64,000 bases of DNA from Chryseobacterium gallinarum (GCF_001021975.1 NZ_CP009928.1:2980001-3044000); one strand, 5' to 3'. Counted from the first letter of the stretch, positions 9,565-19,105 are shown. A program made the numbers and translations. The notes: generated from the letters alone by a model not told the origin.

Positions 9565-11622
9565 ATGAAAAAAATAACGCTTTCTTTGTTTTTAATAGCA
9601 GGGATCTGCTCTCAGAATACCATGAGTGCACAGGCTAAAGCTGCTAAAGTAGCAGTGAACAACACAGATAAAGGCTTAGACCTTAGCTTGATGGATACTT
9701 CAGTACGTCCACAGGATGACTTTTATAATTATGTGAGTGGAACCTGGATGAAAACAGCCAAAATTCCATCTGATAAGCCGACCTGGGGAAGCTTTAATAA
9801 ACTGGCGGAGGATACGGATAACAATTCAATGACGATCCTGAACTCCCTTTTGAAAGATAAATTCGCTGACGGAAGCGAAGGCAAGAAGATCCAGGATTTA
9901 TATGCAACCTTCATGAATGTGGAGAAAAGAAATGCTGACGGAATTAAGCCTATCCAGGAAAATCTGAATAAAATTGACGCCATCAAAAACCTTGCTGATC
10001 TTCAAAACTACCTGGCTTCTGTAACGAAGGAAGGAGAAAATGTTTTTTACGGATGGGGAATTGATGCAGACCTTAAAGATTCTAAAATGAACGCTGTTTA
10101 TTTAGGAAATGCCTCTTTAGGATTAGGAAGAGATTATTACCAGAAAGTAAACGAAAAAAATACGGAAGCAATTGCAGAATATCAGAAATATGTAGCTTCC
10201 ATGTTAAAAGAACTGGGATACAAAAATGCTGATGAAGCAGCAAAAGGTATCGTTAATTACGAAAAAAGCATTGCACAAACTTATCTGACAAACGAGCAGA
10301 GCCGTGACAACACCCTTCAGTACAACCCTCAGACAATGGCAGAATTGTCAACGCTGGTAAAAGGAGTTGATATTCCGGGATACCTTAAAAAAGTGGGTGT
10401 GAATACAGATAGGGTAATCATTGGAGAACTTGGCTATTATAAAAACTTTGATAAATTAGTAAGTGCTCAGAACCTTCCTGTAATTAAGGATTATCTTAAA
10501 TTCCACATGATCAACGGAAGTGCTTCTTACCTGAGTGAGAAACTGGGAGACATGAAATTTGCTTTTTATGGAAAATACTTAAGAGGCCAGCAGGAACAAA
10601 GAGCCCTGAATAAGAGAGGCTTTGAATTGATCAACAGAAACCTGGGTGAAGCTTTCGGAAAATTATATGTAGAGAAATATTTCCCGGCAGAAGCTAAAGC
10701 TCAAATGGTGGAACTGATTGATTACCTGAAGAAAAGTTTTGCCGTTCATATCAATAACTTAGCCTGGATGTCTGCTACAACGAAGGAAAAGGCGATGCAG
10801 AAATTGAATAAATTCACCGTAAAAGTAGCCTATCCGGATAAATGGAAAGACTATTCTAAGCTGAACATTATTTCTGAAGCAAAAGGAGGCACACTATACC
10901 AGAATCTTCAGAATGTTTCAGAGTGGCAGTATAATAAAGACCTGGCTAAAATCGGAAAACCGGTTGATAAAACAGAATGGGGAATGACTCCACAAACGGT
11001 AAATGCTTATTACAATCCGGTAAATAACGAGATTGTATTCCCTGCAGCCATTCTTCAGCCGCCATTTTTCAATCCTAAGGCTGATGCAGCCGTAAACTTC
11101 GGTGGTATCGGGGCTGTTATCGGTCACGAAATGAGCCATGGATTTGATGATTCAGGAGCTCAGTTTGATGCTGATGGTAACCTGGTAGACTGGTGGACTC
11201 CGGAGGATAAGGCGAATTTTGAAAAAGCAACAAAAGCTTTAGCCTCTCAATACGACAAATATGAGCCGGTAAAAGGAACTTTCGTAAACGGAACATTCAC
11301 AAACGGTGAAAACATCGCCGATTTAGGTGGAGTGAATATTGCTTACGATGCCCTTCAGATGTACCTGAAAGATAAAGGAAACCCGGGTAAGATCAGCGGA
11401 TTTACCCAGGATCAGAGATTCTTCTTAAGCTGGGCAACCGTTTGGAGAACGTTATCCAGTGAAAAATATATGATTAACCAGGTGAAAACAGACCCACATT
11501 CTCCTGGATATTTCAGAAGCTTTGGACCGTTAATCAATGTTGATGCTTTCTATAAAGCATTTGATGTGAAAAAAGGAGATAAACTTTACAAAGCTCCGGA
11601 AGACAGAATCAAAATCTGGTAA
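9565..11622 (+). CDS. M13 family zinc metallopeptidase (neprilysin/PepO-like), secreted
   Basis: A 685-residue exported oligopeptidase. Residues 1-24 are a signal peptide (ending SAQA). The N-terminal M13 domain (about 45-430) carries RPQDDFYNYVSGTW; the catalytic domain has the zinc motif HEMSH (H521, E522, H525) and the third-ligand motif GENIADLGG (E582, D586), plus the terminal substrate region with DPHSPGYFR and a C-terminal W, as in neprilysin-like enzymes. Length matches the family. A second, clearly homologous copy follows at 11863-13959, so this is a tandem duplication; this copy is soluble in the periplasm while the second is a lipoprotein. Own promoter upstream and a terminator downstream separate the two. 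Confidence 0.95.
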   Translation: MKKITLSLFLIAGICSQNTMSAQAKAAKVAVNNTDKGLDLSLMDTSVRPQDDFYNYVSGTWMKTAKIPSDKPTWGSFNKLAEDTDNNSMTILNSLLKDKFADGSEGKKIQDLYATFMNVEKRNADGIKPIQENLNKIDAIKNLADLQNYLASVTKEGENVFYGWGIDADLKDSKMNAVYLGNASLGLGRDYYQKVNEKNTEAIAEYQKYVASMLKELGYKNADEAAKGIVNYEKSIAQTYLTNEQSRDNTLQYNPQTMAELSTLVKGVDIPGYLKKVGVNTDRVIIGELGYYKNFDKLVSAQNLPVIKDYLKFHMINGSASYLSEKLGDMKFAFYGKYLRGQQEQRALNKRGFELINRNLGEAFGKLYVEKYFPAEAKAQMVELIDYLKKSFAVHINNLAWMSATTKEKAMQKLNKFTVKVAYPDKWKDYSKLNIISEAKGGTLYQNLQNVSEWQYNKDLAKIGKPVDKTEWGMTPQTVNAYYNPVNNEIVFPAAILQPPFFNPKADAAVNFGGIGAVIGHEMSHGFDDSGAQFDADGNLVDWWTPEDKANFEKATKALASQYDKYEPVKGTFVNGTFTNGENIADLGGVNIAYDALQMYLKDKGNPGKISGFTQDQRFFLSWATVWRTLSSEKYMINQVKTDPHSPGYFRSFGPLINVDAFYKAFDVKKGDKLYKAPEDRIKIW

Positions 11623-11630
11623 AATATATA

Positions 11631-11657
11631 AACCGCTCAGCAATGGGCGGTTTTTTG
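11631..11657 (+). terminator. intrinsic terminator after first M13 peptidase
   Basis: A stem ACCGCTC / GGGCGGT (one wobble pair) followed by six T, nine bases after the stop codon. Confidence 0.75.
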
Positions 11658-11822
11658 TTTTCGGGGATGGTCTACCCAAAACCTGAAAATCCAATATTAT
11701 TTTATCGGTTACAAGAAAAATATTGTCCTGAACCTGTCCCTGTCTTCCGTATTCCGGAACACCATTACTGAATACTTTCCATCATTTTCCAATTATCCTT
11801 CATCACTTATCATTAAAGTTTG

Positions 11823-11830
11823 TATATTTG
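11823..11830 (+). promoter_or_regulatory. -7 promoter box of the second M13 peptidase gene
   Basis: TATATTTG matches TAnnTTTG exactly, 32 bases before the ATG at 11863, supporting that start over the GTG at 11839. Confidence 0.55.
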
Positions 11831-11862
11831 ATACGTTTGTGTTAAATCAAAAATTATCTTTA

Positions 11863-13959
11863 ATGAAAAAGCTAAATATTGGGATACTTGCCCTTTCGGG
11901 TATTGTATTTCTGAATTCGTGTGGTACGGCAAAAACTGCAGGCGCAGATGTAAAAGCAGAAGCTGCAGCAGCTGTTGAAAAGCCGGTGAAAGAAGAAATA
12001 AAAGACGAGGGGATCAACCTGTCCTACATGGATACCAATGTCCGTCCGCAGGATGACTTTTTTAGCTATGTAAACGGAAATTGGGTGAAAACTACCCAGA
12101 TTCCTTCCGACAAGGCAAGCTGGGGATCTTTCAATGCATTGAGAGAAAATGTAGATGATGCTTCTCTGGATATATTAAATAAAATTTTAACGGAATCTTA
12201 TCCTGCAGGATCTGAAGGTCAGAAAATTCAAAACCTGTATGCTTCTTTTATGGATACCAATAAGAGAAATGCAGAGGGCTTAGCACCCATCAAAGGAGAT
12301 TTGGCAAAGATTGATGCTATTAAAAGCCTTAATGATCTTCAGAAATACCTTTTGGAAGCTACAAAATTAGGAGACAACTCTTTTTATGGCTGGAGAGTAG
12401 GGGCAGATATGAAAAACTCTAAAATGAATGCAGTATATCTTGGAGGCCCTGATCTTGGTTTGGGAAGAGACTACTATCAGAAAGTCAATGAAGCCAATAC
12501 AAAAACGTTGGCAGAATACCAGTCATATGTTGGAAAACTATTTGGTGTTTTAGGATATAAAAACTCAACACAGGCGGCCCAAAATGTAGTGGATTTTGAA
12601 AAACAACTGGCTAACTATCTGCTGACCCTTGAGCAGAACAGGGATGCTAATCTGAGATATAACCCTAAAAATGTTTCAGAACTGTCTGGATTGGTCAAAA
12701 ATATTAATCTTGCCCAATACCTGAAAGACGCAGGAGTAAATACGGACAGGGTAATTATCGGAGAATTGAAGTATTATCAGAATATGGATCAGTTCCTTAC
12801 CCAGAAAAACCTTCCTTTATTAAAAGATTATTTAAAATATCATGTTATTAATGGAAATGCGAGTAATCTTGATGATGGATTGGAACAGATCAGGTTTGAT
12901 TTCTATTCAAAATACCTGCAGGGACAGAAAGAGCAGCGTCCTATGAACAAAAGAGGGCTTTCCCTTGTAAACGGTGTTTTGGGAGAGGCTTTCGGAAAAT
13001 TATATGTAGAGAAATATTTTACTCCTGAAGCCAAACAGCAGATGGAAACCTATATTGACTATTTATTAAAATCATTCAAAACACATATTGCCAATATAGA
13101 TTGGATGTCTCCTGAAACGAAAGTAAAAGCACAGGAGAAACTGTCTAAGTTTACAGTGAAAATTGCTTATCCGGATAAATGGAAAGATTATTCCAAACTA
13201 CAGGTGGAGGCACCAAAACAAGGGGCTACCTTATATTCCAATCTTCAGAATGTATCAGCCTGGCAATATCAGAGAAGCCTGGATAAGGTAGGAAAGCCGG
13301 TTGATAAAACAGAATGGGGAATGACACCACAAACGGTAAATGCATACTATAGCGGATCAAATAATGAAATTGTATTCCCGGCTGCAATCCTTCAGCCTCC
13401 TTTTTATAATCCTAAAGCAGATGCTGCTGTGAATTTTGGGGGGATTGGAGCGGTAATCGGACATGAAATTTCCCATGGTTTTGATGACAGTGGCTCCCGT
13501 TTCGATGGAGATGGAAACCTGAATAACTGGTGGACGGATGCCGATCGTAAAAACTTTGATGCAAAAGTAGGGCAGTTAGCGGCACAATATAGTGCTTATG
13601 AGCCTGTAAAGGGAAGCTTTGTAAATGGTAAGTTTACAAGTGGAGAGAATATCGGAGACCTGGGAGGCGTGGCTGTAGCTTATGATGCCCTTCAGATGTA
13701 CCTGAAAGATAAAGGCAACCCGGGGAAAATCAGCGGATTTACCCAGGACCAGAGATTCTTCATGAGCTGGGCAACCGTCTGGAGAACAAAAGCCACCGAT
13801 CAGTATATGACCAATCAGGTAAAAACAGACCCACATTCCCCGGGAGTATTCAGGGCATTCGGCCCGTTGGTGAATCAGGATGCATTTATCAAAGCATTTG
13901 ACATCAAACCGGGAGATAAAATGTATAAAGCTCCTCAGGACAGAATAAAAATTTGGTAG
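11863..13959 (+). CDS. M13 family zinc metallopeptidase, lipoprotein paralogue
   Basis: A 698-residue paralogue of the preceding gene. The ATG at 11863 starts a lipoprotein signal (MKKLNIGILALSGIVFLNSC) with lipobox FLNSC, then an Ala/Lys/Glu-rich tether before the M13 core (RPQDDFFSYVNGNW). Zinc motif HEISH (H534, E535, H538) and GENIGDLGG (E595) are intact, as is the C-terminal DRIKIW. Anchoring in the outer membrane is inferred from the lipobox. The neighbouring copies share long identical stretches around VDKTEWGMTPQTVNAYY and the active site, so they diverged after duplication mainly in their N-terminal sorting signals. A bidirectional hairpin follows. Confidence 0.95.
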   Translation: MKKLNIGILALSGIVFLNSCGTAKTAGADVKAEAAAAVEKPVKEEIKDEGINLSYMDTNVRPQDDFFSYVNGNWVKTTQIPSDKASWGSFNALRENVDDASLDILNKILTESYPAGSEGQKIQNLYASFMDTNKRNAEGLAPIKGDLAKIDAIKSLNDLQKYLLEATKLGDNSFYGWRVGADMKNSKMNAVYLGGPDLGLGRDYYQKVNEANTKTLAEYQSYVGKLFGVLGYKNSTQAAQNVVDFEKQLANYLLTLEQNRDANLRYNPKNVSELSGLVKNINLAQYLKDAGVNTDRVIIGELKYYQNMDQFLTQKNLPLLKDYLKYHVINGNASNLDDGLEQIRFDFYSKYLQGQKEQRPMNKRGLSLVNGVLGEAFGKLYVEKYFTPEAKQQMETYIDYLLKSFKTHIANIDWMSPETKVKAQEKLSKFTVKIAYPDKWKDYSKLQVEAPKQGATLYSNLQNVSAWQYQRSLDKVGKPVDKTEWGMTPQTVNAYYSGSNNEIVFPAAILQPPFYNPKADAAVNFGGIGAVIGHEISHGFDDSGSRFDGDGNLNNWWTDADRKNFDAKVGQLAAQYSAYEPVKGSFVNGKFTSGENIGDLGGVAVAYDALQMYLKDKGNPGKISGFTQDQRFFMSWATVWRTKATDQYMTNQVKTDPHSPGVFRAFGPLVNQDAFIKAFDIKPGDKMYKAPQDRIKIW

Positions 13960-13986
13960 CCTTACCAAAAATTGTTAGAAAAGAAA

Positions 13987-14024
13987 GAATCCGTCTCGCG
14001 TTAAGTTGAGATGGATTCTTTTTT
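13987..14024. terminator. terminator between convergent genes
   Basis: Stem GAATCCGTCTC / GAGATGGATTC with a ten-base loop and a T run; it serves the M13 gene and overlaps the stop of the convergent gene at 14023-15069. Confidence 0.75.
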
Positions 14025-15069
14025 AATATTCTTTTTTATAATTCCGGAGGACAAACTTTATTCCGGTTTCTATAATGTCTCCCATCGTTTTACAATACTT
14101 GAAATTGATATCGTAGGTGAATTTCTGTAAAGTCGTCTTAAGTTCTACGACATTCGTTTCCGGCGCGATATTGTCTTTTTTCATAATAGAAATGAGTTCA
14201 TCGAATCGGTTTTTGCTGCTGGTCACTCTTTTTACGATTTGAGAACGTACTTCCTTACGGTATTGCTCTATAGAACTGGGCTTCAGTTTTTCAAGTACCA
14301 TATTGACCATTGGGTTGTTTTCCTTGAAATATTGGGGAAGATAGACCTTCAGATTCCCTTCATACGTTTGCTGATCAAAATCAATAGGACGGATTCTGTA
14401 AATAACCTGGTCGAAGTCATGTATAGGAATAACAACGTAATTATAAGATCGCATGTCACCAAGGAGCCCTATAAGGCAGCGCTCATTGAATTTCACAAAC
14501 TCCTTGGAAATCTGTGCTTTTTCCAGTTCCGTACAGTTGAGCATATGTTTCTGAATAAAAATATCTCCGGGGATTCCTAAAATATGCTCTTCTATTAAGG
14601 TGTTTTTATAAATCAGGAAGTTAATTCTGTTGGGAGAAAGCAGGTCCTCAAGTTCCAGTCCGTAGATGCGGGAAGCATCCGCCTGTTTAATATAAAAATT
14701 GGTATAGTTATCATTCAGGATATTTCTCACCCGAACCCGAAATGGCTTAGAATTTCCAAAAGTACAAAAGTCAATTGTATCCACTTTCAGATAGGGTAGA
14801 GTAGCGGTATCTCCGTCAGAATGTAGGAGCGTATAAATCTTATTTAAACTAGCCTCTATTTCTTTAAACTCATGTTCAGGGTACATCACGCCAAGCCACA
14901 AAGTATCTTTGCCGTCTTTATCGAGAATATTCACGCTGTCACTAAATCTGAGAAGGTCTTCGTACAAAAATTGGATCTTGGTCGTTCTGTTATATTTTTC
15001 CAGATATTGCTGTAATTCCTCCGAAATTGGAAATATGGGTTTTCTAAACGCTATTTTTACATCTTTCAT
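14023..15069 (-). CDS. protein of unknown function, divergent from T6SS sheath genes
   Basis: A 348-residue protein with no signal peptide or membrane segment. The ATG at 15069 (MKDVKIAFRKPIFP) is preferred over the one four codons upstream. I recognise no catalytic motif. It contains an aromatic-rich central part (GLLGDMRSYNYVVIPIHDFDQVIYRIRPIDFDQQ) that suggests a compact folded enzyme or binding domain and a charged helical C-terminus. It is transcribed away from tssB across a 340-base gap, so shared regulation with the T6SS is possible but not shown. Assignment to the T6SS is by position only. Confidence 0.6.
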   Translation of the reverse strand: MKDVKIAFRKPIFPISEELQQYLEKYNRTTKIQFLYEDLLRFSDSVNILDKDGKDTLWLGVMYPEHEFKEIEASLNKIYTLLHSDGDTATLPYLKVDTIDFCTFGNSKPFRVRVRNILNDNYTNFYIKQADASRIYGLELEDLLSPNRINFLIYKNTLIEEHILGIPGDIFIQKHMLNCTELEKAQISKEFVKFNERCLIGLLGDMRSYNYVVIPIHDFDQVIYRIRPIDFDQQTYEGNLKVYLPQYFKENNPMVNMVLEKLKPSSIEQYRKEVRSQIVKRVTSSKNRFDELISIMKKDNIAPETNVVELKTTLQKFTYDINFKYCKTMGDIIETGIKFVLRNYKKEY

Positions 15070-15413
15070 CACACAATTCACTTTCTTTAAATATAAAGAA
15101 TATTTTTTGTAAGATTTGAGGAATTCTTATTTTAACATTCATGTGATACTTTTTATATAGAATAAATCAAACGAAAGTTTTATTTTTTCTTAAATTATTT
15201 TATTTTTCATAGCTTAGTGACATCGTAAGGCTTTGGTTTTATGTTGAATAATTGTAGATAAATTTAAATAAATCAAGAAAAATCTTGACAAAATTTTGTA
15301 TGTTACAGTTTTTTTTTAAATTTAAACGTTGGATTGGTAATTTATTTGACCCATCGGTAAATTACTCAGAAACAGATCCAAACCAGAATAAGAAATCTCA
15401 AAATAATAATAAT
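15070..15413. other. divergent intergenic region upstream of tssB
   Basis: Very AT-rich, 344 bases. It holds a 12-base perfect palindrome ACAAAATTTTGT (15288-15299) overlapping a near -7 box (AAATTTTG, 15291-15298) preceded by TTG. The tssB frame is open upstream to 15285 (including an ATG at 15300), but the composition is poor and Asn-rich, so this is treated as leader. No RNA gene is seen. Confidence 0.4.
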
Positions 15414-15863
15414 ATGGCAATGTTTAATTATGGAGTTGGCGGAAACGAGGTAAAAGTAGACGCTAATGAAGCTATTCAGGAAATACAGGAAAATAAATCA
15501 CTGATAGTAAGCCAGCTTACAACAGAAGAATCTTATACCCCTGAAATTGTAACAGGATTAAAAACAGTGGAAGACGTTTTCAAACATTTTCAGCCTTCAG
15601 TGTCGGTACAGCATGAAACAGAAGACGGAAGTGTGGTGGAAGAGGAATTCCGTTTTCAAAATCTTGGAGACTTTACTCCCAAAAGCCTTACTCAGAAATC
15701 AGATTATCTGCAGCAACTGAGTATGGAGCAGGAGCAGTACAACAAAATTGTACGTCAGCTGAAAACAAATAAAATTCTACGCAATATGCTGGAGAACGAT
15801 CAGACAAGAGCGGCGTTCATAGAAGTATTGAAAGAAGTGGCACAAGAACTTGAAAATAATTAA
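15414..15863 (+). CDS. tssB: type VI secretion contractile sheath small subunit TssB
   Basis: A 149-residue cytoplasmic protein starting MAMFNYGVGGNEVKV. It has the TssB/VipA pattern: an N-terminal strand region, ESYTPEIVTGLKTVEDVFKHFQPS (which corresponds to the VipA part that pairs with the sheath partner), then FRFQNLGDFTPKSL and a C-terminal helix with QLKTNKILRNML. With TssC it forms the contractile sheath around the Hcp tube. It is followed 17 bases later by tssC, so they form one operon. The start is placed at 15414 although the frame extends upstream to an ATG at 15300. Confidence 0.9.
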   Translation: MAMFNYGVGGNEVKVDANEAIQEIQENKSLIVSQLTTEESYTPEIVTGLKTVEDVFKHFQPSVSVQHETEDGSVVEEEFRFQNLGDFTPKSLTQKSDYLQQLSMEQEQYNKIVRQLKTNKILRNMLENDQTRAAFIEVLKEVAQELENN

Positions 15864-15880
15864 AGACTTTACATTAAATC

Positions 15881-17242
15881 ATGGATAGTAAATTACAGGC
15901 GCAAGAAAGTCAGCAGCAGGGACAGCAGCAACATTCAGGGCAACCGAAAGGTAACCCGCTTGCGGAACTCAATAAAATGGGAGGCTTTGGCTTTGTTGAA
16001 TCCGTTGTAGACGGAATCGCCAATATGAACCCTACAAGAAAGGCAAGAAAAGAAATCTTCCTTAACGATAGCAATAAAGCAGACGAAAGAAAAGAACTTC
16101 TTCAAAAAATCAACCTTTGGGTAAGTCTTTTGGAAGGGAATGAATCTGCAGATAAAATGGCAGAAACATGTAAAAGCAAAGCTCAACAGGCAGATCAGAA
16201 TCTAAAGAAAAACCTGAAGAATACACTGGATGCTGTACGTTTGCTGGAAACCAACTATAGAACAGTAGCCCAATTCTATAAAAATACAGAACTGGACAAA
16301 GTGGATAACGTAAGCATTGTGAATGCAAGCCTTGAGCAGGTTTCGGATCTGGATAACCCTTTGTTCATTGATGCCATCGCTGAAGAATTCAAAAATTACT
16401 ATGACCGTCTGGACCTTAGGGATAACTATTCAATCCTTGCCATACCAGGATATTTAGGATCCAATAAAGTGATTGAGAAATGGGCCAAAATCTGTAACGA
16501 GAATAAAGTAATGATGGTTACAGACTTTGCTAACCTTGATAAACCGGATGACGTAGTAGACTTATTCCACTCAGCAAACCTTACAGGAGGCGAGCTTCAC
16601 AGAAGTAATGTGATTATGACATGTAACTGGCTGGTAGGAAGAGGAAAAGCTGAAGAAGTAGGCGAAGAGGAAAATGTAGAACTTCCACCTTCCACCTCAT
16701 TAGCCGGTAAAATCCATAAGACATTAATGTCTCAGGTAGCGGCCGGTAAAAAACATGGTAACATCAACGAAGTAGACGCTGTAAAATTCGAATTGAAGAA
16801 AAGTGAAATTTCGCAGTTAGAAAAAATGGGTCTCGTTCCAATGGTAAATGAATACGGAAAAATTATGGCTTTCTCTGCGAAAACATTATTTACAGGAGAC
16901 AATATTGGTCTTCAGACGTATTCAGTAGTTCGTGTATTCGATTACGTAACCAAAGTTTTATTAGACTTCCTGAACAGAAGAGCCTTCGAAAACTGGAATG
17001 CTAAAAATGAAGATGATCTTAGAAGACAGATCGTAACCTTCCTGGATAATATCAAAGGACCGGATAAACTTATTGAAAAGTTTAAAATTGTTCGTTTTGA
17101 GCAGGATAGAGTAAACAAAGACAGAGTATGGCTTGACATTCGTATGACGCCTTATTTCCCTACAAAAAGCTTCGTTATTAAATTAGACGGACACAAAGGA
17201 GATGATGGTAACGAATGGGATGCAGAATACGCACAGGAATAA
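15881..17242 (+). CDS. tssC: type VI secretion contractile sheath large subunit TssC
   Basis: A 453-residue sheath protein. After a Gln-rich N-terminus it carries the TssC/VipB core: IDAIAEEFKNYYDRLDLRDN, then FTGDNIGLQTYSVVRVFDYVTKVLLDFLNR and a C-terminal beta strand region with VWLDIRMTPYFPTKSFVIKL that would complete the handshake with TssB. The length is that of the Bacteroidota (T6SS subtype iii) form. A strong hairpin directly downstream ends the tssBC unit. Other structural genes (tssE, F, G, H, K) are absent from the window, so the T6SS locus is split. Confidence 0.92.
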   Translation: MDSKLQAQESQQQGQQQHSGQPKGNPLAELNKMGGFGFVESVVDGIANMNPTRKARKEIFLNDSNKADERKELLQKINLWVSLLEGNESADKMAETCKSKAQQADQNLKKNLKNTLDAVRLLETNYRTVAQFYKNTELDKVDNVSIVNASLEQVSDLDNPLFIDAIAEEFKNYYDRLDLRDNYSILAIPGYLGSNKVIEKWAKICNENKVMMVTDFANLDKPDDVVDLFHSANLTGGELHRSNVIMTCNWLVGRGKAEEVGEEENVELPPSTSLAGKIHKTLMSQVAAGKKHGNINEVDAVKFELKKSEISQLEKMGLVPMVNEYGKIMAFSAKTLFTGDNIGLQTYSVVRVFDYVTKVLLDFLNRRAFENWNAKNEDDLRRQIVTFLDNIKGPDKLIEKFKIVRFEQDRVNKDRVWLDIRMTPYFPTKSFVIKLDGHKGDDGNEWDAEYAQE

Positions 17243-17262
17243 AAAAAACATATTTAAAATAT

Positions 17263-17296
17263 AAAAAACCGATGCAATTTTACATCGGTTTTTTTC
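17263..17296 (+). terminator. terminator after tssC
   Basis: Stem AAAAAACCGATG / CATCGGTTTTTTT with an eight-base loop, followed by T residues; 20 bases after the tssC stop. Confidence 0.8.
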
Positions 17297-17319
17297 TACC
17301 AATACTTATGAATATTAAT

Positions 17320-17781
17320 ATGAAAAAAAAACTTACCATTGTTCTCCCTGCATTATTAATGGTGTTTTTGTCCAGCTGTGAAAAGAAATATCAAAGTCCC
17401 GGTCATTATAAAAATGATCTTTTTGCTGATGAGCATCAGGCAGGAAAAGCTTATATCATGAATGAAGATGAGTGTTTTGATGGTAGTGAGCTGGTGATAG
17501 CAAGTTCCGGAGTGAAACTGGCAGACAGTTCAAAAGGTCGGGGAAAACCGTTTTTTATTTATAAAATAAGTTCCGGAAAAGTTTTGAAGACCGTCAGAGA
17601 TTCAGTAGTGGAATATCCGCTTCAGTTTTTATCTAACCAAAGATTGAAACTGAAGAAGGGAGATTCTATGTATGTTTATCTGAAAAAGCTTGAAGGATAC
17701 CGCTTTATTGTAAAAGACAAGCAAAACCTTAAGTACCAATGGCTGAGGGCAGCACCCGTATATTCTGTGAAGAAAGAATAA
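17320..17781 (+). CDS. putative lipoprotein of unknown function next to tssC
   Basis: A 153-residue predicted lipoprotein: the signal MKKKLTIVLPALLMVFLSSC has lipobox FLSSC. The mature part is short, basic and beta-rich with no motif I recognise. An ATG four codons upstream (17308) is an alternative start; the frame further upstream overlaps tssC and its terminator and is rejected. It lies between the sheath genes and the amidase-type effector candidate. It could be an envelope component of the T6SS or an immunity protein that has lost its effector. Both are inference from position. Confidence 0.7.
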   Translation: MKKKLTIVLPALLMVFLSSCEKKYQSPGHYKNDLFADEHQAGKAYIMNEDECFDGSELVIASSGVKLADSSKGRGKPFFIYKISSGKVLKTVRDSVVEYPLQFLSNQRLKLKKGDSMYVYLKKLEGYRFIVKDKQNLKYQWLRAAPVYSVKKE

Positions 17782-17896
17782 TTTTTAACGGATTCATTTC
17801 AAAATATATATGAAAAAAACAAGCTTCTCGTTATAAGTGAAAGTATGAGTATCCGGAAGATTATTCTTTTGGATCTGACTTAAAAAACACAAAGAT

Positions 17897-19105
17897 ATGG
17901 TAGGAGTTAGTTTTGAAACGTGGTCTGAGATCAAAAGAAAGCCGATGAATATGGGCAATGCTATGGTCCTGAATGCTTATGTTGCTAAATTTGAAGACAA
18001 TAAATATGTCCAGATCAATTCGGCTTCTGTAGGCGATACAGTGTATATTATTGTTGAAACAATAGGCTTAACCGGTAAAAAAATAGAAGTGAATCTGTTG
18101 GACCGTGATGGGATCCTGGACGGTAAAAACTTTTCTGTAGTAGATTTACTTCAGGATGATAAAGATACACAAGGCTTACTCACTGCAATTGTGGATAAAC
18201 AGGGAAAGGCCATCTACAAAGTTAAACTCCAGCCTTCTTCAGATAAAAAAGACATTGAAAACTGGGGAAATAAAATCAATAAGACCAAAGATAAAAAAAT
18301 ATATACCTGTTTATTGGTGGATGCTGATAAACATAATCCAGGAGTAAATATTACTTATACCGGACGAAATGCGAAAGATCATGAAAACGATTCCCGGAAA
18401 TCTTCCAAAACCAATTACTGGCTTGATGAAAACGGAAAATGGTTTGAATTGAAATATTGTGAGTGTAATATTTACTCAATAGACAAAGAATTATTAAAAG
18501 GCCCCAATGTTGTTTATACAAAAACAGGCAGTAAAGTAAAAGGAAATATTGGTATCCGGAAAGTTATTGCAATTGTTCTGCATCGAACTATTGGATCTTC
18601 AATTTCAGGAGCTATTGCACATTCAAAAGGAACTCATTTTTATGTTGAAGGAACATATGGTGTGGATGGTGAGATATTCCAACCGATCAAACTGGATCAG
18701 TATTCCAATCACATTATGAATCAGACTGCAAGAACCAGTCGTTTAGAAATCCAAACTGAAAATTCTATCGGAATAGAAGTGGTGGGAATGGCTTACTATA
18801 AAGTAGGGAAGGACTTATATACAGTGTATGATACAAAAATAAAAGATCCGGCTTCAATTAAACTAACAAAGCCCTTCAAAGGAGAAAGGAAAATTGATGG
18901 GAAATGGGCTGTTGAAGATATTTATTGGGATAAATTGACAGAAGCACAGATAAAATCTGTGAAATGTATTGTTGCTACTCTGATGAAAAAGTATAATTTA
19001 AAAAAAGAAAATATTTTTACCCATGAAGAAATACAGTCAAAAACTGCTGGGGAAGGACAGGTTGTTAAAGATGCTATTTTTCCACTATTAAACGAATGCT
19101 TATGA
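17897..19105 (+). CDS. N-acetylmuramoyl-L-alanine amidase domain protein, candidate T6SS effector
   Basis: A 402-residue protein without a signal peptide. The N-terminal half (about 1-200) looks like an immunoglobulin-like/trafficking region (INSASVGDTVYIIVETIGL). The C-terminal half (about 215-400) is an Amidase_2 (PGRP/AmpD-like) domain: first zinc ligand H229 in VLHRT, then THFYVE, NSIGIEVVG and the second ligand H376 in FTHEE. Ten residues after H376, where AmpD has Asp, the sequence has Glu (E386 in AGEGQ). Such enzymes cleave the peptide stem from peptidoglycan. Lack of a Sec signal, the position after tssBC and a 4-base overlap with a lipoprotein gene support a T6SS effector with its immunity protein; delivery is inference. 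Confidence 0.8.
   Translation: MVGVSFETWSEIKRKPMNMGNAMVLNAYVAKFEDNKYVQINSASVGDTVYIIVETIGLTGKKIEVNLLDRDGILDGKNFSVVDLLQDDKDTQGLLTAIVDKQGKAIYKVKLQPSSDKKDIENWGNKINKTKDKKIYTCLLVDADKHNPGVNITYTGRNAKDHENDSRKSSKTNYWLDENGKWFELKYCECNIYSIDKELLKGPNVVYTKTGSKVKGNIGIRKVIAIVLHRTIGSSISGAIAHSKGTHFYVEGTYGVDGEIFQPIKLDQYSNHIMNQTARTSRLEIQTENSIGIEVVGMAYYKVGKDLYTVYDTKIKDPASIKLTKPFKGERKIDGKWAVEDIYWDKLTEAQIKSVKCIVATLMKKYNLKKENIFTHEEIQSKTAGEGQVVKDAIFPLLNECL

Noticed and set aside
17782..17896. Short frame reading YEYPEDYSFGSDLKNTKIW just before the amidase effector gene
   Set aside because: It looks like a possible protein end but is only about 20 codons after a stop and overlaps the next start; too short to assign.
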